From positions 392,501 to 437,659 of the forward strand of contig JACVTC010000147.1 of the NCBI GenBank assembly GCA_016946835.1: DNA of 45,159 nucleotides, given 5' to 3'. Shown in pieces: positions 13,957 through 25,271 of the stretch (position 1 is the first letter of the stretch; every line of letters begins with the position of its first letter). The stretch is from Neocallimastix lanati (nom. inval.) (Eukaryota; Neocallimastigomycota; Neocallimastigomycetes; Neocallimastigales; Neocallimastigaceae). Both the position numbers and the translations under genes were made by a program. Below the pieces are notes generated by a model, which ran no database searches, had not been told where the DNA came from, and was given only the letters and a program-made list of their open reading frames with translations.

Positions 13957-14548
13957 GAAATAGAAATAACAATATTATTTTTTTTTTTTTTTTTTTTTTA
14001 ATTTTTACATTGCATTCTACACAATAATGTCTTGGATCTAATATATTTTGTTCTGCTAATTCTTGTATAACCTATTCAATATAAATAATAATAAAATATA
14101 TAAATAAAAATTAATATATATATATATAATAAATATTATACTATTTATAATATATTATCTGCTTTAGAATAAAATAAAAATACAAAATTAGATATTTTTA
14201 CTTTATTTCTACTTTCTATAGATATACGTGGAATAATTCCTGGATCATGGAACAAGCATACAAAATAGGAATGTGCTGAAATATAAAAAACAATAATAAA
14301 TATTATATGAACATATATATATTCTTTGGTATCTATTTTTAATATAATGTTATATAAAATAAAATAAATTATAAATTAATTTTAGATTATATATATATAT
14401 AATGAAAACAATATTAAATATCTATATATTTATTTATTTTCATTTATATTACTTTTAAAAAAGACAAATATATAATTTAAAAATAAATAAAATAATGTAG
14501 ATTGGTATAAACTAGCAATAAATGGATTTGTTTCCATTTTCTTTGATA

Positions 14549-14592
<44 letters not shown>

Positions 14593-16950
14593 TTAGTATT
14601 AATATTAAAAAAAGAATATTATTAATATTAATTTTATTTTATTTAGTATATATATTTTTTACTATAGTTTAAATCCAAATTATATTAATATATGTATTTT
14701 TTCCAACAGTAACTTACATGGCTACCTCCCTTTGTTAATAATTTTTTAATTATAAAACTCAATCCATAAAATAAACTGAGCATTATTGGAACACTAATAA
14801 ACCAATCGAATTTTCCAAATACAATTAAAAATACAGGATATATAATAAATGGTAATATATATCCTATTATTTTATTTCTTGTCTATTATTTTTCATATAG
14901 AAATTAATTTATAAAAAAAAAATTAAATATTTATATTATAATATAAAAAATTAGAAAATATATACATAAACAAATAAATTACTTATTTAATTATTATATT
15001 ATATAGTATATATTTAATAAAAAAAAAAAAAAAAAAAAAATACATCTTTTTTAGATCCAGTCTTATATTCAAGACTTAATTTATAATCCTTGACAATTTT
15101 ATTATATCTTTCTTTAACACCTTCATTTTCAATCCAATCAAAAGCAGTTTTACCATGTTCATCTTTTATATCATATCTTCCACCTGCTTCAATTATAGCT
15201 TTAGCAACGTCCATGTGTCTTGACTATTTTTTTTATTTAAATATATATATATATAATATTTATAAAATTAAGCATTTCCATCTTCATATTTTTCGTTTTT
15301 TTTCTTTTTTTTTTTTTTAATTTTTTGTTCTTTAATATATATATATTAATATAAAATTATCAAAATTTATACAGTAATTGCCCAATGAAGTGCAGTGAAT
15401 TTTGTCTTATCTACTAAATTTATTTCAGCACCCATTCTTATTAAAACTCTTGCACATTCTAATGAATTTCCAAGATAAGCAGACCACATTAACGGAGTTC
15501 TTTCCATTGGATCAAGGGTATCAACATCCATACCAAGACTAATTAAATATAAAGCTAACATTGGATAACCACCCTATAATTTATATATAATAAATAAAAT
15601 CATAATTGAATTAAAAATTAATATCATCTAGACTACATATAATGAATAAAATCATTAAAATAATTAAAAATATTTTAATATATATAATAAATAAAATTAT
15701 TTGTATAATTTTTTTTAAAAAATTTTATATATAATAAATATTTCTTACATGAATTGCTAAGTGAAGAGCATTATAACCTTGATTATCAACAACACTTGGA
15801 TCGGCATGATGTTTATATAACAGTGTTACCATTTGTAAATGACCACTCCTACAAATAAAATTTATTTAAAAAATAGAATTAAGATCAATATTTTTTTTTT
15901 TTTTTAATTCAATTTAAAATAATACCTTGCGGCCCAATGTAAAGGAGTAGCTAACAAATCGCCACCCTTTTCATCTACTTTGGCACCATGAACTTTTATT
16001 AAAATTATTTAAATTTAAAAAAAAAAAGAATACATCAATTTATTTAATTTATTATATTTTCTTTCAATTAAATAATCCATTAATTAATTTAAATAATTAT
16101 AATTTTATCTATTCAAATAAGATTCCATATTTAATTAAATAAAATAAGTTTTTTAAAATCTTTATAATTACTTAATAAAAATTTTGCAATTTCTAAATGA
16201 TTATTAATAGCTGCCCAATGAAGTGCAGTACAATTTTGTTCATCTTTATCATTAGCTCCAGCTTCATTTAAAAGAATTAATTTTTTAACCACTTCGAATA
16301 AACCTCTTTGAGAAGCTTGATGTAGAGTCCAATCTATGAATATTATATTATATATTAATCATAAATGAATTTTTATTTTAATTCAACTTATTTATCTTTT
16401 CGTTTTAACTATATTAAATATAATATAAAATAATAAATATATACAAATAATATATATTGAAATATAATATTTTACCTGCTTCCATCTCTATCTTTTTAAC
16501 ATCATTGATGTCAATATTTTCCCAAGGGGTTATTTCATCAATTTCTTTACTACTTAAGTTATCAATTGAAGATGTTGAATAATTTACTACAGGAACATTA
16601 TTATCGCTTAATGAAACTGAACTTTCTGCTTTACTATTTAATAATAATGAATTATTTAATGCAAGTGGTACAGACAAACCTTTAGTAGAAGTAGAAGCTT
16701 CTTCACTATTTTTTTCATTTACTTTTTCATTCAATGCAATTACTTCACTATCATCAATTTTAATAATTGTATCTTTTTCATTATTAATTAAAGGTATTTT
16801 ATCATCATTATCATTATATTTTGTTTCTTCTTCAGTTTCATCAGAATCTGTATTAAGATTTACTTTATATAAAAGAGTAGCATCACTAACTTTACTCATT
16901 TTTAATACTTCAGAAGAATCATCTTTTGAATAATCGTAAGAAGAGAGCAT
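12444..16950 (-). CDS. AKR1: Ankyrin-repeat DHHC palmitoyltransferase (AKR1/ZDHHC17-like)
   Basis: Fourteen minus-strand exons: 16950-16476, 16333-16172, 15992-15926, 15848-15749, 15573-15373, 15223-15044, 14882-14718, 14540-14453, 14275-14202, 14071-14009, 13863-13772, 13667-13582, 13082-12751 and 12557-12444. All junctions are GT-AG, every phase agrees, and they join to 732 residues. Residues 1-158 are an acidic/Ser-rich cytosolic tail. About 159-395 are ankyrin repeats ([35 protein letters not shown]). Hydrophobic helices follow in exons 7 and 8, then a Cys-rich domain (Cys521, Cys524, Cys535, Cys538, Cys541) with Asp546-His-His-Cys549 and PW. Further transmembrane helices and the TTxE motif (Thr644-Thr-Asn-Glu647) come next. 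These are the marks of a protein S-acyltransferase that forms an acyl-enzyme on Cys549 and palmitoylates substrates recruited by the ankyrin repeats, usually at the Golgi or endosome. All key residues are present. AKR1 is assigned by architecture only. Confidence 0.93.
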
Positions 16951-18398
16951 AATGTTTAATTATTTATTATTTATATATATATAGTATAAATATTTTTATT
17001 TTATTATTATTATTTTTTTGTTTTTTGTTTGTTTTTTGTTTGTGGTTTTATTTGTTTGTGGTTTTATTTGTTTGTGGTTTTAGTTTTGGTTTTGGTTTTG
17101 ATTTTGAATTTTTGTTTTATTATTATTATTTTATAAGTTTTTAATTTATATTATTATTTTGATTATTTCGTTATTTTAATGTTGAATATATTATATACAA
17201 AAAAAGTATTAAATATGGATATAAAAATGAATTTTATTTTTTTATAGATTATATATAAAAAAGCTTTATTTTATAATTAATAAATTATAATTATTATATT
17301 AATAAAAAAATAAACTTTATTTTTATTTTCAAAAATAAAAAATAAATTACAAATAATTACTTATTTTTATATTTCTGTGTAGGCTTTATAAAATAAAATT
17401 AATTATTCTTTTATTTTATATAATTTATTTTAATGTTTGATAATTTTGTTTTACGTGTGACAACAAAATGCGTGTGTTTTAAAAATGATTTAAAAAATTT
17501 ACTTTTGTATATGATACTTGTATGTATTGAATAATGAGTTCAAAATAGTAATTAATCCTTATGTTTCTACTTATAAAAAATATTTAGTAAAATATATAAT
17601 TTCCAAAGGTTATATTTTTAAATATTTTTAAATATATAATTGTTAATTATATTTATTTTTTATGTTGTAATTAACCTTTTTTTCGTTTTTATTTTAGTAA
17701 TTTGTTTCTTTTTCAACTTTTTTTTTTTTTTTTTTTTTTAATTTTTATTTTTATTTTATTTTTTAAATTTAAATTTTAATTATTTTAATAGTAATTTTTT
17801 TTATTATTTCAATTTCAAATAATTATTTCCTTGGAATTTTTTTTTTTTTTATTAAATATAAACGAAAATGAAACAAATATTATATTTTATAATATTTAAT
17901 TACTATATTATCATTTTATTATATAATCAATAATTAATATAATATAATACTATATTATATATCTATTTATAATGATTAATAACTTTCATATATATATATA
18001 TATGATAAAATAAAATAAAATAAAATATTGAATTAAAATAAGCCAGATTTATTTAATAATGAATATGGTTTAATAAAAAAAAAATAAGAAAAAAAAACTA
18101 TTAATATTAATTTAACTATTATCAATCTTTTAAAACCACAAATAATAAAAATATTTATGTAAATTAAATACGTCTCATTAAAATATAAATATTAATTAGA
18201 TAAATATATAATTTAAAGAAATATTAAATTCATAATCAAAATTTTAATTCTTTTTTATTGCTATATTACATGAATATTAATTAAACATCTTTTATATACT
18301 ATTTTTTTATTCATTTAATATTTTATCTTTATTATTAAAATAAACTTTAATTATGTATAATATAAATATAACAACTACTATTTAAATAGAAAAAATAA

Positions 18399-18429
<31 letters not shown>

Positions 18430-20869
18430 TAAAAATAAAATAAAATAAAATAAATGAATAAAAAATAGCAATGAATAATAAATAAACAATAAATAAGCAA
18501 AAATTTTTAAAGAGAAAAAAAAAAGTTAACAAAATTGTAAAATAACTAAGAAAAAAATATATATTAAATTTATTATTTAATAATTAACTTTAATTTAATC
18601 TTATAATTCTTAAAAAAAATTATTATATTATTACTATTAAATATTAAATATAATTATTAATTGATTATTAATTATTATTATTATTATTAAATATTAAAAA
18701 TTATTATTATTAAATATTATTATTAAATATTATTAAATATTATTATTATTATTATTAATTATATATTATTAATATTAAAAACATCTATAATATATTCTAT
18801 TAATAAAAATAGTTAAATTGAAATGAATATTCCATTATTTAAATATTATTTATAATACCTAACCCTAATTAATATTTTTTATTATTTAAATTAGCATTAA
18901 ATAACATTATTCAAAAAAAGTATATAATTTATATATAATTTATATAATAACAAATAAATACTAAATAATCATTATTCATTTTATTTTTATAATAATAAAC
19001 ATATAAGATTTATGATATTTAATAATTAAGGATTATTTTAAAATAATAATATTAATTATTTTCGTTAAAATCATGGTAATATAAATAACATAAATAAAAA
19101 ATACTAAATATTAAATAATTTATATTATACAAATTCTATCAATAATAATAATCATATATAATAATTATATATTTAATAAAAAAATTATATATATCAAAAT
19201 TTTTATCATATAATATATATAAAAAAAAACATACTTTATATTAACAATATTTTCAAATAAGAATAAATATCAAGATATTTTTTATATTAAATATTAAAAA
19301 TTAATAGTATTATAACTAATAAATAAAATTTAGATTTTATTTATATAATAGCATTAGTATAGTAATAATTCTTATTAATTTTTTATTTATTATAACTAAA
19401 TGTTTAAAATACTTTTTTTCTTTTTTTTTAATCCTGTAACTATTTATAATGCATAGAATTGTAATAAAAATTTATATATGTAATAAAAAAAGTTTTATTT
19501 AATAAATAATAATATTTATTTGCCTTTCAAACGAAATTGTTTTTAAATATCAACTTTTTTTTTTTTTTTTAAATATTTAATTATTTAATTTTTATTTAAT
19601 TATTAAATATTGAATAATACATTTGAAAAATTTTTAAATAATTGAAATTTGTACATATTTATTTCAATTTTTAAACTATATTACTAAAACTCCTAAATTT
19701 GAAGAAATAAAAAAATTAAAGCTAAATCATATATAAAAATAAAATCATTGTATCGAGATTTTTCAATTATTCTTGTTTTCCATTCATATTACTTTAAAAA
19801 AATTTTTTTTTATTAAGTTTTTTTAATTATTAAAATTTTTATTTAAAGTTTATTTTCAAATCAATATGTTAATACTATCTAATAGATTAAGATATAAAAA
19901 ATAAACAATCTTTTTTTCTTTTTTTTCTTTTTTCTTTTTTTTTTTTTTTTTCATAAATAATTATAATTATTATTATTTTATCAAATTAAAAATTTTAAAA
20001 TATAATAAAATATAAAATTTTTTACAAACTTGATTTGTAAAATTTATAATGAAGCCTTAATTTATTATTTGAGTAGTTAAACCAATCGAAGAATATATAT
20101 TCTAAATTTTAAAGACTAAAAGACAAAAAAAAAAAAAAATAAATATTTAAATAAAAAAGAGAATAAAAATATTTATATAAAATACATAAAAAACCGAATA
20201 GCAATAGGTAATAGTGCTACTTATATAAAAATCACTATTATATTTGTATAAGTAAAAACAATAATAATAATAATAATAGTAATATATATAAAAACTAGAA
20301 GAAAGAAAAATAAAGTAATATATTATAAAGAAAGTGAAAATTAATATAAATATTTTCATTTGTATTTATTGAATTAAAAAATATGTTATTAACATTAATA
20401 TTTAATATTTAATTCTATTTAATTGTATATGAAAAAACAAAAAAGATTAAGAGTATAATCATTTTTAATAATATTTAAATACTATAAATGATTTAAATAA
20501 AATTAATTTACAATATTTTTAAAAATAATAAAAAATTTAATATACTTTTATATAAAAATAACAATAATTATTACAAGAAGAATAAAAATATTACTAAATT
20601 CATAATATTTATTTATAAACTAATTAACATCAGATTTTTTAATTAAAACTAATATATAATTTGATAATACATCGTAATAATAATATTATTATCATTAATT
20701 CTTCATTATTAATATTTTTTTTTATTTATTTTATAATTTAATTTTTAAATTGATTTATATCATTAAAACCAAAAGAACCACTGAATTAACAATAAAATAA
20801 AAGAAAGTAATTAAAGTTATTATTTCTCACCCCCTTATTTTTTTAAAAAATTCTATATCATTTACATTT
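16951..20869. other. Intergenic AT-rich DNA
   Basis: 3.9 kb between two divergent genes, so it contains both promoters. A GT-rich tandem repeat sits just upstream of the AKR1-like start (17039-17100). The rest is AT-rich with homopolymers and TTA repeats (18650-18760). Open frames at 18347-18532 and 20147-20359 are low-complexity translations. No RNA gene or mobile element was recognised. Confidence 0.6.
17039..17100. repeat. 16-bp GT-rich tandem repeat upstream of AKR1-like gene
   Basis: The unit TTTGTGGTTTTATTTG occurs in about 2.8 copies followed by TTTTGG repeats. It lies 90-150 bp upstream of the AKR1-like ATG, on the promoter or 5'UTR side. On the coding strand it reads as CCACAAAC/CAAAACC repeats with no G, unlike the surrounding A/T background. 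A regulatory role is only a guess. Confidence 0.75.
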
Positions 20870-21997
20870 ATGACTTCGGTTATGGAAAATGTTCACAGAA
20901 AACTCATTGATGCCCAAAAGATAAGAGAGGAACGGGAGAAGGAGTTAATGATCCAAAGGGAAAAAATGGAGAATGTTAGAAAATTGGTTAGAGAAAGAAC
21001 GGACTTGATGAATATAAATCATAATTCATATAAAAATGATTTGAAAAGTTTGAATAGTATTAGTATGAATGAAATAAGTAGAAATAATATCAATTCTTTA
21101 CATAATCATAATTACATGCATAATAGTATTGATAATTTATTGAATAATTATAGTTCATCATCAATACATAATCCTCCCATCAATATTGCAAATATCAAAA
21201 AAGATAGTAATACTACATTAAATAGCCTTAATTATTACAAAAATCATGACAGCAAAACATTTATGCTCAACGCCAGTGAGCAGAAAGATTCAAAATATGG
21301 TAATATTTTAAATTTATGGAATTTTCCTAAAAAAAAATCTCTAACTGGTAGTAAGGAATCTAGCTCAACAAATCTTCTTAATGAAATTAATAATAGTGAA
21401 CATAATTTAAGTAGAAGTAATAGTACAACTTCGAAAATTCAAAAAAAGAAAAATGAAATTTATCATTTAAATAATAAAAATGTAAGATTAAAGAGTTTGA
21501 ATATTTCTACTACTCCTCTTAAAACTGATGAAAGAAGTAAAATCGATTTAAATAACAGTGAAAATGATAATGGCAAAGAAACTGAATCTTCATCATACCC
21601 ATACAATAATGAACGATTATACATTAAACCATATATATGTGAAAAACAATATAGAAAAGGCTTGGATCGACATAATTCAAATATATCTAATTTTGGTAAA
21701 TCAAAAAATAGAAGTAGAGGAAAAAATAATGAAATAGATGCGTCCTTATTTAATGGAAATCCATGTATACCAGAATCTTTAAAATTAAGACTTGAATCTG
21801 AAAAATCAAAAGATGGCTTAGATAAAATATATTTCAATAATCCTAATAATATATTTAAAAAGAATTCAGCTTTAATTGATGCTATGGAAGCAGAAAAACA
21901 ATTAAATGAAAATATGGAAAAAGATTTAAATAAATTAAGTGGCCCATTAGAATCAGAAACTGATGATTTATTAGGTAAACTAATTTTAGAAGTTTAA
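20870..21997 (+). CDS. Hypothetical protein, Asn/Ser-rich with charged helical N-terminus
   Basis: This is an intronless 375-residue frame. Residues 1-47 are strongly charged and helical, with a KIREEREKELMIQREKME stretch that predicts a coiled coil. About 48-330 are Asn/Ser/Lys-rich and probably disordered, with short basic patches (KKKS, KNRSRGKNN). The last 45 residues are acidic and helical (ALIDAMEAEKQLNENMEKDL) and end in ETDDLLGKLILEV. There is no signal peptide, membrane segment or family motif I recognise. Mixed codon use, and a sequence not made of a simple repeat, indicate a real gene. The start was taken at the first ATG, which follows an AT-rich leader with a C-rich patch (CACCCCC at 20828). 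The function is unknown. Confidence 0.7.
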   Translation: MTSVMENVHRKLIDAQKIREEREKELMIQREKMENVRKLVRERTDLMNINHNSYKNDLKSLNSISMNEISRNNINSLHNHNYMHNSIDNLLNNYSSSSIHNPPINIANIKKDSNTTLNSLNYYKNHDSKTFMLNASEQKDSKYGNILNLWNFPKKKSLTGSKESSSTNLLNEINNSEHNLSRSNSTTSKIQKKKNEIYHLNNKNVRLKSLNISTTPLKTDERSKIDLNNSENDNGKETESSSYPYNNERLYIKPYICEKQYRKGLDRHNSNISNFGKSKNRSRGKNNEIDASLFNGNPCIPESLKLRLESEKSKDGLDKIYFNNPNNIFKKNSALIDAMEAEKQLNENMEKDLNKLSGPLESETDDLLGKLILEV

Positions 21998-22997
21998 TTT
22001 ACTTAATATTATTAATTTTATTTTTATAATTTGTATTAATGAAATTATTTATTATATATTTATATATAAAAATATAATCTATTATAATTAAAAATACATA
22101 AATATTTATATATTAAACATATAAATTTTTTTAAGTCGAAAACGATATTTCAATAACTCTTAGTAATGTAAGTATTTACTTATCTAATAAAGAATATATT
22201 ATTTAAAAGTTAATTAATATATATGCTCTAAACAAAATACTTATATATTATTCATTTTTATAATATACGTTTATAAATGTATAATTAAATATTCAATAAA
22301 TAAATTCAATTAAATAGCAAAATGAGAAATATAGAAAAACATTTGATAGAGAAAAATTCAAAAAAGCGAATATCAGGTAAAATGAAATTAAATACTTTAA
22401 AAATCAATTTTATTATTTAATTATAGTTTAAATTTATCTAATTTATTCAATTTTTATATTCTATATATAATATGAATTCATATATATTTATGATGCTGTA
22501 TTAATAATATGAATTTTAGATATTTCTAAATTCATTTTATTCCTTTTTTTTTTTTTTTTATTTTACTAATTTTTTAATAATCAATTATATAATTATATTA
22601 TAATTATTATTCTGATTATTAATAAATAAATATACATTAGAAATAATAATAACAAAGCTTCATATATATAAAATAAATTTATATTATTAAATTTATTAAG
22701 AATTTTTTTTTTTTTTTTTTTTACAATTTTATAATAAATATAAGTGGTTTTTAAATAAATATAGAAATTATTAATCAAAGTTTTTATTTTATTTTTTATT
22801 TTTATTTTTTACTTTTACTTTTATTTTATTTTATTTTTTTATTCTTTTGTATTTAATTTTAACTCAATTCATATTTACAATATTCATTAAAAATAGTTAA
22901 ATTTATTTTTAATAATTAATTAATATGCAAATATAATTGAATTGTTCATTAATAATACGAACCATTAAAGTATTTTTATAAATGAATGAATGAATGA

Positions 22998-23028
<31 letters not shown>

Positions 23029-23576
23029 ATATAGATATTAACAATCCAAAAAATATATTTATATATATATTCTCTTTGATCTTTTATTTTGAATAAATGA
23101 ATTAATATAGTTATATATAATAATAATAAATATGTTTACAAAAATTCATGATATAAAGCTAAAAAAAAAAAAAAAAAAAAAGAATTATATTTAAAATATT
23201 ACATAAATAAATTAATATGAAAATATGAAGTATATATGAAAATATTTTTTTTACTGCTTAATATTTAAAATTTTTATTCTGAATAAAAAATTATTACTAA
23301 TTATTCAATTTTTTTAATTAGAAAAAAATATTTATTTATATACCTATTTTTTATTTATTATTTATTTAATATTTAATATTTAATATTTATTATTTAAAAA
23401 TGATTTATAATAAAATAATTTATAATAAAATATTATTTACTATTTCAAAAATGATTTTTATTATTTATTTAATTATTTATTTAATTATTTATTTATTAGT
23501 TAAAAAAATTTATATAATGTGTCAATTAATTAAAAATTTTTAAATCACATTTCAAAATGATACACTTTCAAAAAAT
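21998..23576. other. Intergenic AT-rich DNA up to the tRNA gene
   Basis: 1.6 kb with A/T homopolymers, an AAAT run near 23000 and TTTA repeats near 23350-23500. A short open segment at 22322-22376 starts with ATG and ends in GGTAAAATG, which could be a splice donor, but no partner exon was found. The last 6 bp (A6 at 23571-23576) form the Pol III terminator of the minus-strand tRNA. Confidence 0.55.
23571..23576 (-). terminator. RNA polymerase III terminator of tRNA-Ser
   Basis: Six T on the minus strand directly after the discriminator base of the tRNA gene, the usual Pol III stop signal. Confidence 0.85.
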
Positions 23577-23658
23577 CGTCAGCTGCAGGATTTGAACCTG
23601 CGCAGGCAAAGCTTATTTGATTTCGAGTCAAACTCCTTAACCACTCGGACAAACTGAC
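23577..23658 (-). tRNA. tRNA-Ser (anticodon CGA)
   Basis: An 82-nt class II tRNA on the minus strand. The acceptor stem is GTCAGTT/AGCTGAC with one G-T pair. The anticodon arm is TTTGA-CTCGAAA-TCAAA, with anticodon CGA reading UCG. A 14-nt variable arm and T arm GCAGG-TTCAAAT-CCTGC follow, with discriminator G. No intron is visible. It is the target beside which three Ty3/Gypsy elements have inserted. Confidence 0.96.
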
Positions 23659-23672
23659 TTCCTTATATTTTG

Positions 23673-24287
23673 TGATGCATGTCCAGTAAAAATAATAGAA
23701 AATAATAGAAAAATTATTTAGAAAAATTATTAATATAAATATTTATTAAAAATTAATTTTATATAATGAATCTTAAAATATATTATTAATATATTATTAA
23801 AGATAATTTATTATTATTAATTATTAAAATATTAAATTAAATAATAATATTAAAAATATTAAAAGAATTGTTGATAATATAGTAAAATTAGTTATATTAA
23901 TTATAACGGAGATTGAATGTTTAATTAAATTGATGTTAATATTAAAATAATTTTTAAATAATGTTAAACAATATGAATTAATAGTTATAAGTAAAAAGTT
24001 ATGAATATTTATATTTATTAATTAATTTTAGTGTTTCGATAAATAAAATTTATAAAATTAGTAAAAAATATAATTATGAAAATAATTTATAAATAAATAT
24101 TTTCTTTTTTTTTAAGGAATAATAATAAAACATGTATTTTTTTTATGATAAAATATAATAAATAAAATAATAAAAGATAAATAAATAAAAAGTAAATATA
24201 ATTATTGTAATATAATATTCTTGGAGTAATTCCCTTTTGCACAAACGCCCAACTAACATATACGGTATTTAATAAAATATCGTATCA
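23673..24287 (+). repeat. E1 5' LTR
   Basis: 615 bp, TG...CA ends. It is the direct repeat of 32263-32880. Its U5 part (24213-24250) is complementary to the leader beyond the PBS. No certain TATA box can be picked out of the AT background. Confidence 0.95.
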
Positions 24288-24327
24288 AAAATGGTGGAGA
24301 ATCCGGGCGTGCAAACCAAGAATATTA
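24213..24327 (+). other. E1 U5-leader complementary stem around the PBS
   Basis: Three arm pairs nest in order: 24213-24224 with 24316-24327 (12 bp, perfect), 24236-24242 with 24309-24315 (7 bp, perfect) and 24247-24250 with 24305-24308 (GCCC/GGGC). The 5' side has an 11-nt bulge at 24225-24235. The stem brackets the LTR end and the PBS, the place of the U5-leader/U5-IR structures that help primer annealing in retroviruses and other LTR elements. E2 and E3 show equivalents with different sequence. Confidence 0.8.
24292..24309 (+). promoter_or_regulatory. E1 primer-binding site
   Basis: TGGTGGAGAATCCGGGCG lies 4 nt after the LTR end. TGG matches a CCA-tailed tRNA 3' end, and the primer would have acceptor 3' strand ATTCTCC with discriminator A. 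It is not complementary to the tRNA-Ser(CGA) of this window, and I could not name the tRNA. E2 has the identical 18-mer; E3 has a related one. Confidence 0.75.
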
Positions 24328-24437
24328 TGAAATTTATATTTATATTGATATTTACTTTTTAAAAAATAAAGACAATTAAATAATTAATATTAAATTAAAA
24401 TTAAATAATTAATTTTTTTATAATAGTAATATATAAA

Positions 24438-24473
<36 letters not shown>

Positions 24474-24506
24474 CACCTAAAATTATTATGATTATTATTA
24501 AATAAT

Positions 24507-24660
24507 AATTAAAGGTAACTGGGAGTTCGAACCAGAATAAAAACGAATAAGTCTTTAATTATTATTATTAGTATAGTTAATTTTTTTTATTATCATCTTT
24601 ATTAGTAATTAAAGACAACTGGGAATTCGGACCAGTATAAAAACGAATAAACCTTTAATT
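24507..24660 (+). repeat. Two 54-nt structured leader repeats exactly 100 bp apart (E1)
   Basis: Copies at 24507-24560 and 24607-24660. Each has an outer 8-bp perfect stem AATTAAAG/CTTTAATT and an inner CTGG/CCAG hairpin, with loop GAGTTCGAA in copy 1 and GAATTCGGA in copy 2. Each also has the conserved tail AAAAACGAATAA. They lie between the PBS and gag, where packaging and dimerisation signals usually lie. Confidence 0.8.
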
Positions 24661-24779
24661 AAGAAATGATATTATAATAAAAAGTAGTAATAGTTTAGTA
24701 TAAAAATTAATATTAAATAATATTTTATTAATAGTATATGTGATAATATTTAGAAAAAAAAAAAAATAATAGATAATAT

Positions 24780-25147
24780 TTTAATAATAATAATAAATAA
24801 TATTTTAGTAATGGTGAATTAAGTAATAATTAATAATAATAAATGATATTTTAGTAATAGTGAATTAAGTAATAATTAATAATAATAAATAATATTTTAG
24901 TAATAGTGAATTAAGTAATAATTAATAATAATAAATAATATTTTAGTAATAGTAATATTTTAGTAATAGTGTATAAAATAAGAATTAATAATAATAATAA
25001 TAATAATTAAATGATATTTTAGTAATAGTGAATTAAGTAATAATTAATAATAATAAATAATATTTTAGTAATAGTGAATTAATAATTAATAATAATAAAT
25101 AATATTTTAATAATAGTAATATTTTAGTAATAGTATATAAAATAAGA

Positions 25148-25185
<38 letters not shown>

Positions 25186-25190
25186 TAATA
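24780..25190 (+). repeat. E1 leader minisatellite (about 46-bp unit)
   Basis: Tandem degenerate copies of a unit built from TAATATTTTAGTAATAG, TGAATTAAGTAATAATTAAT and AATAATAA. About seven copies include two variant units containing GTATATAAAATAAGAATT. The array ends in an AAT microsatellite shortly before the gag ATG. It has no coding capacity. Confidence 0.85.
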
Positions 25191-25271
25191 ATAACAATAA
25201 TAAAAATAACATTATTATACTCGTAAAAGTATATAAGAATATAATTTCAAATTAAAATAATAATTAGATAA

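Noticed and set aside
22322-22376. Possible first exon (ATG, 18 codons, then a GTAAAATG donor)
   Set aside because: No downstream exon with acceptor and coding content was found before the tRNA gene.
24292-24309. Tf1-like self-priming instead of tRNA priming
   Set aside because: I found no stretch in the E1 LTR complementary to the first 11 or more bases of the PBS, and TGG at its start fits a tRNA CCA end.
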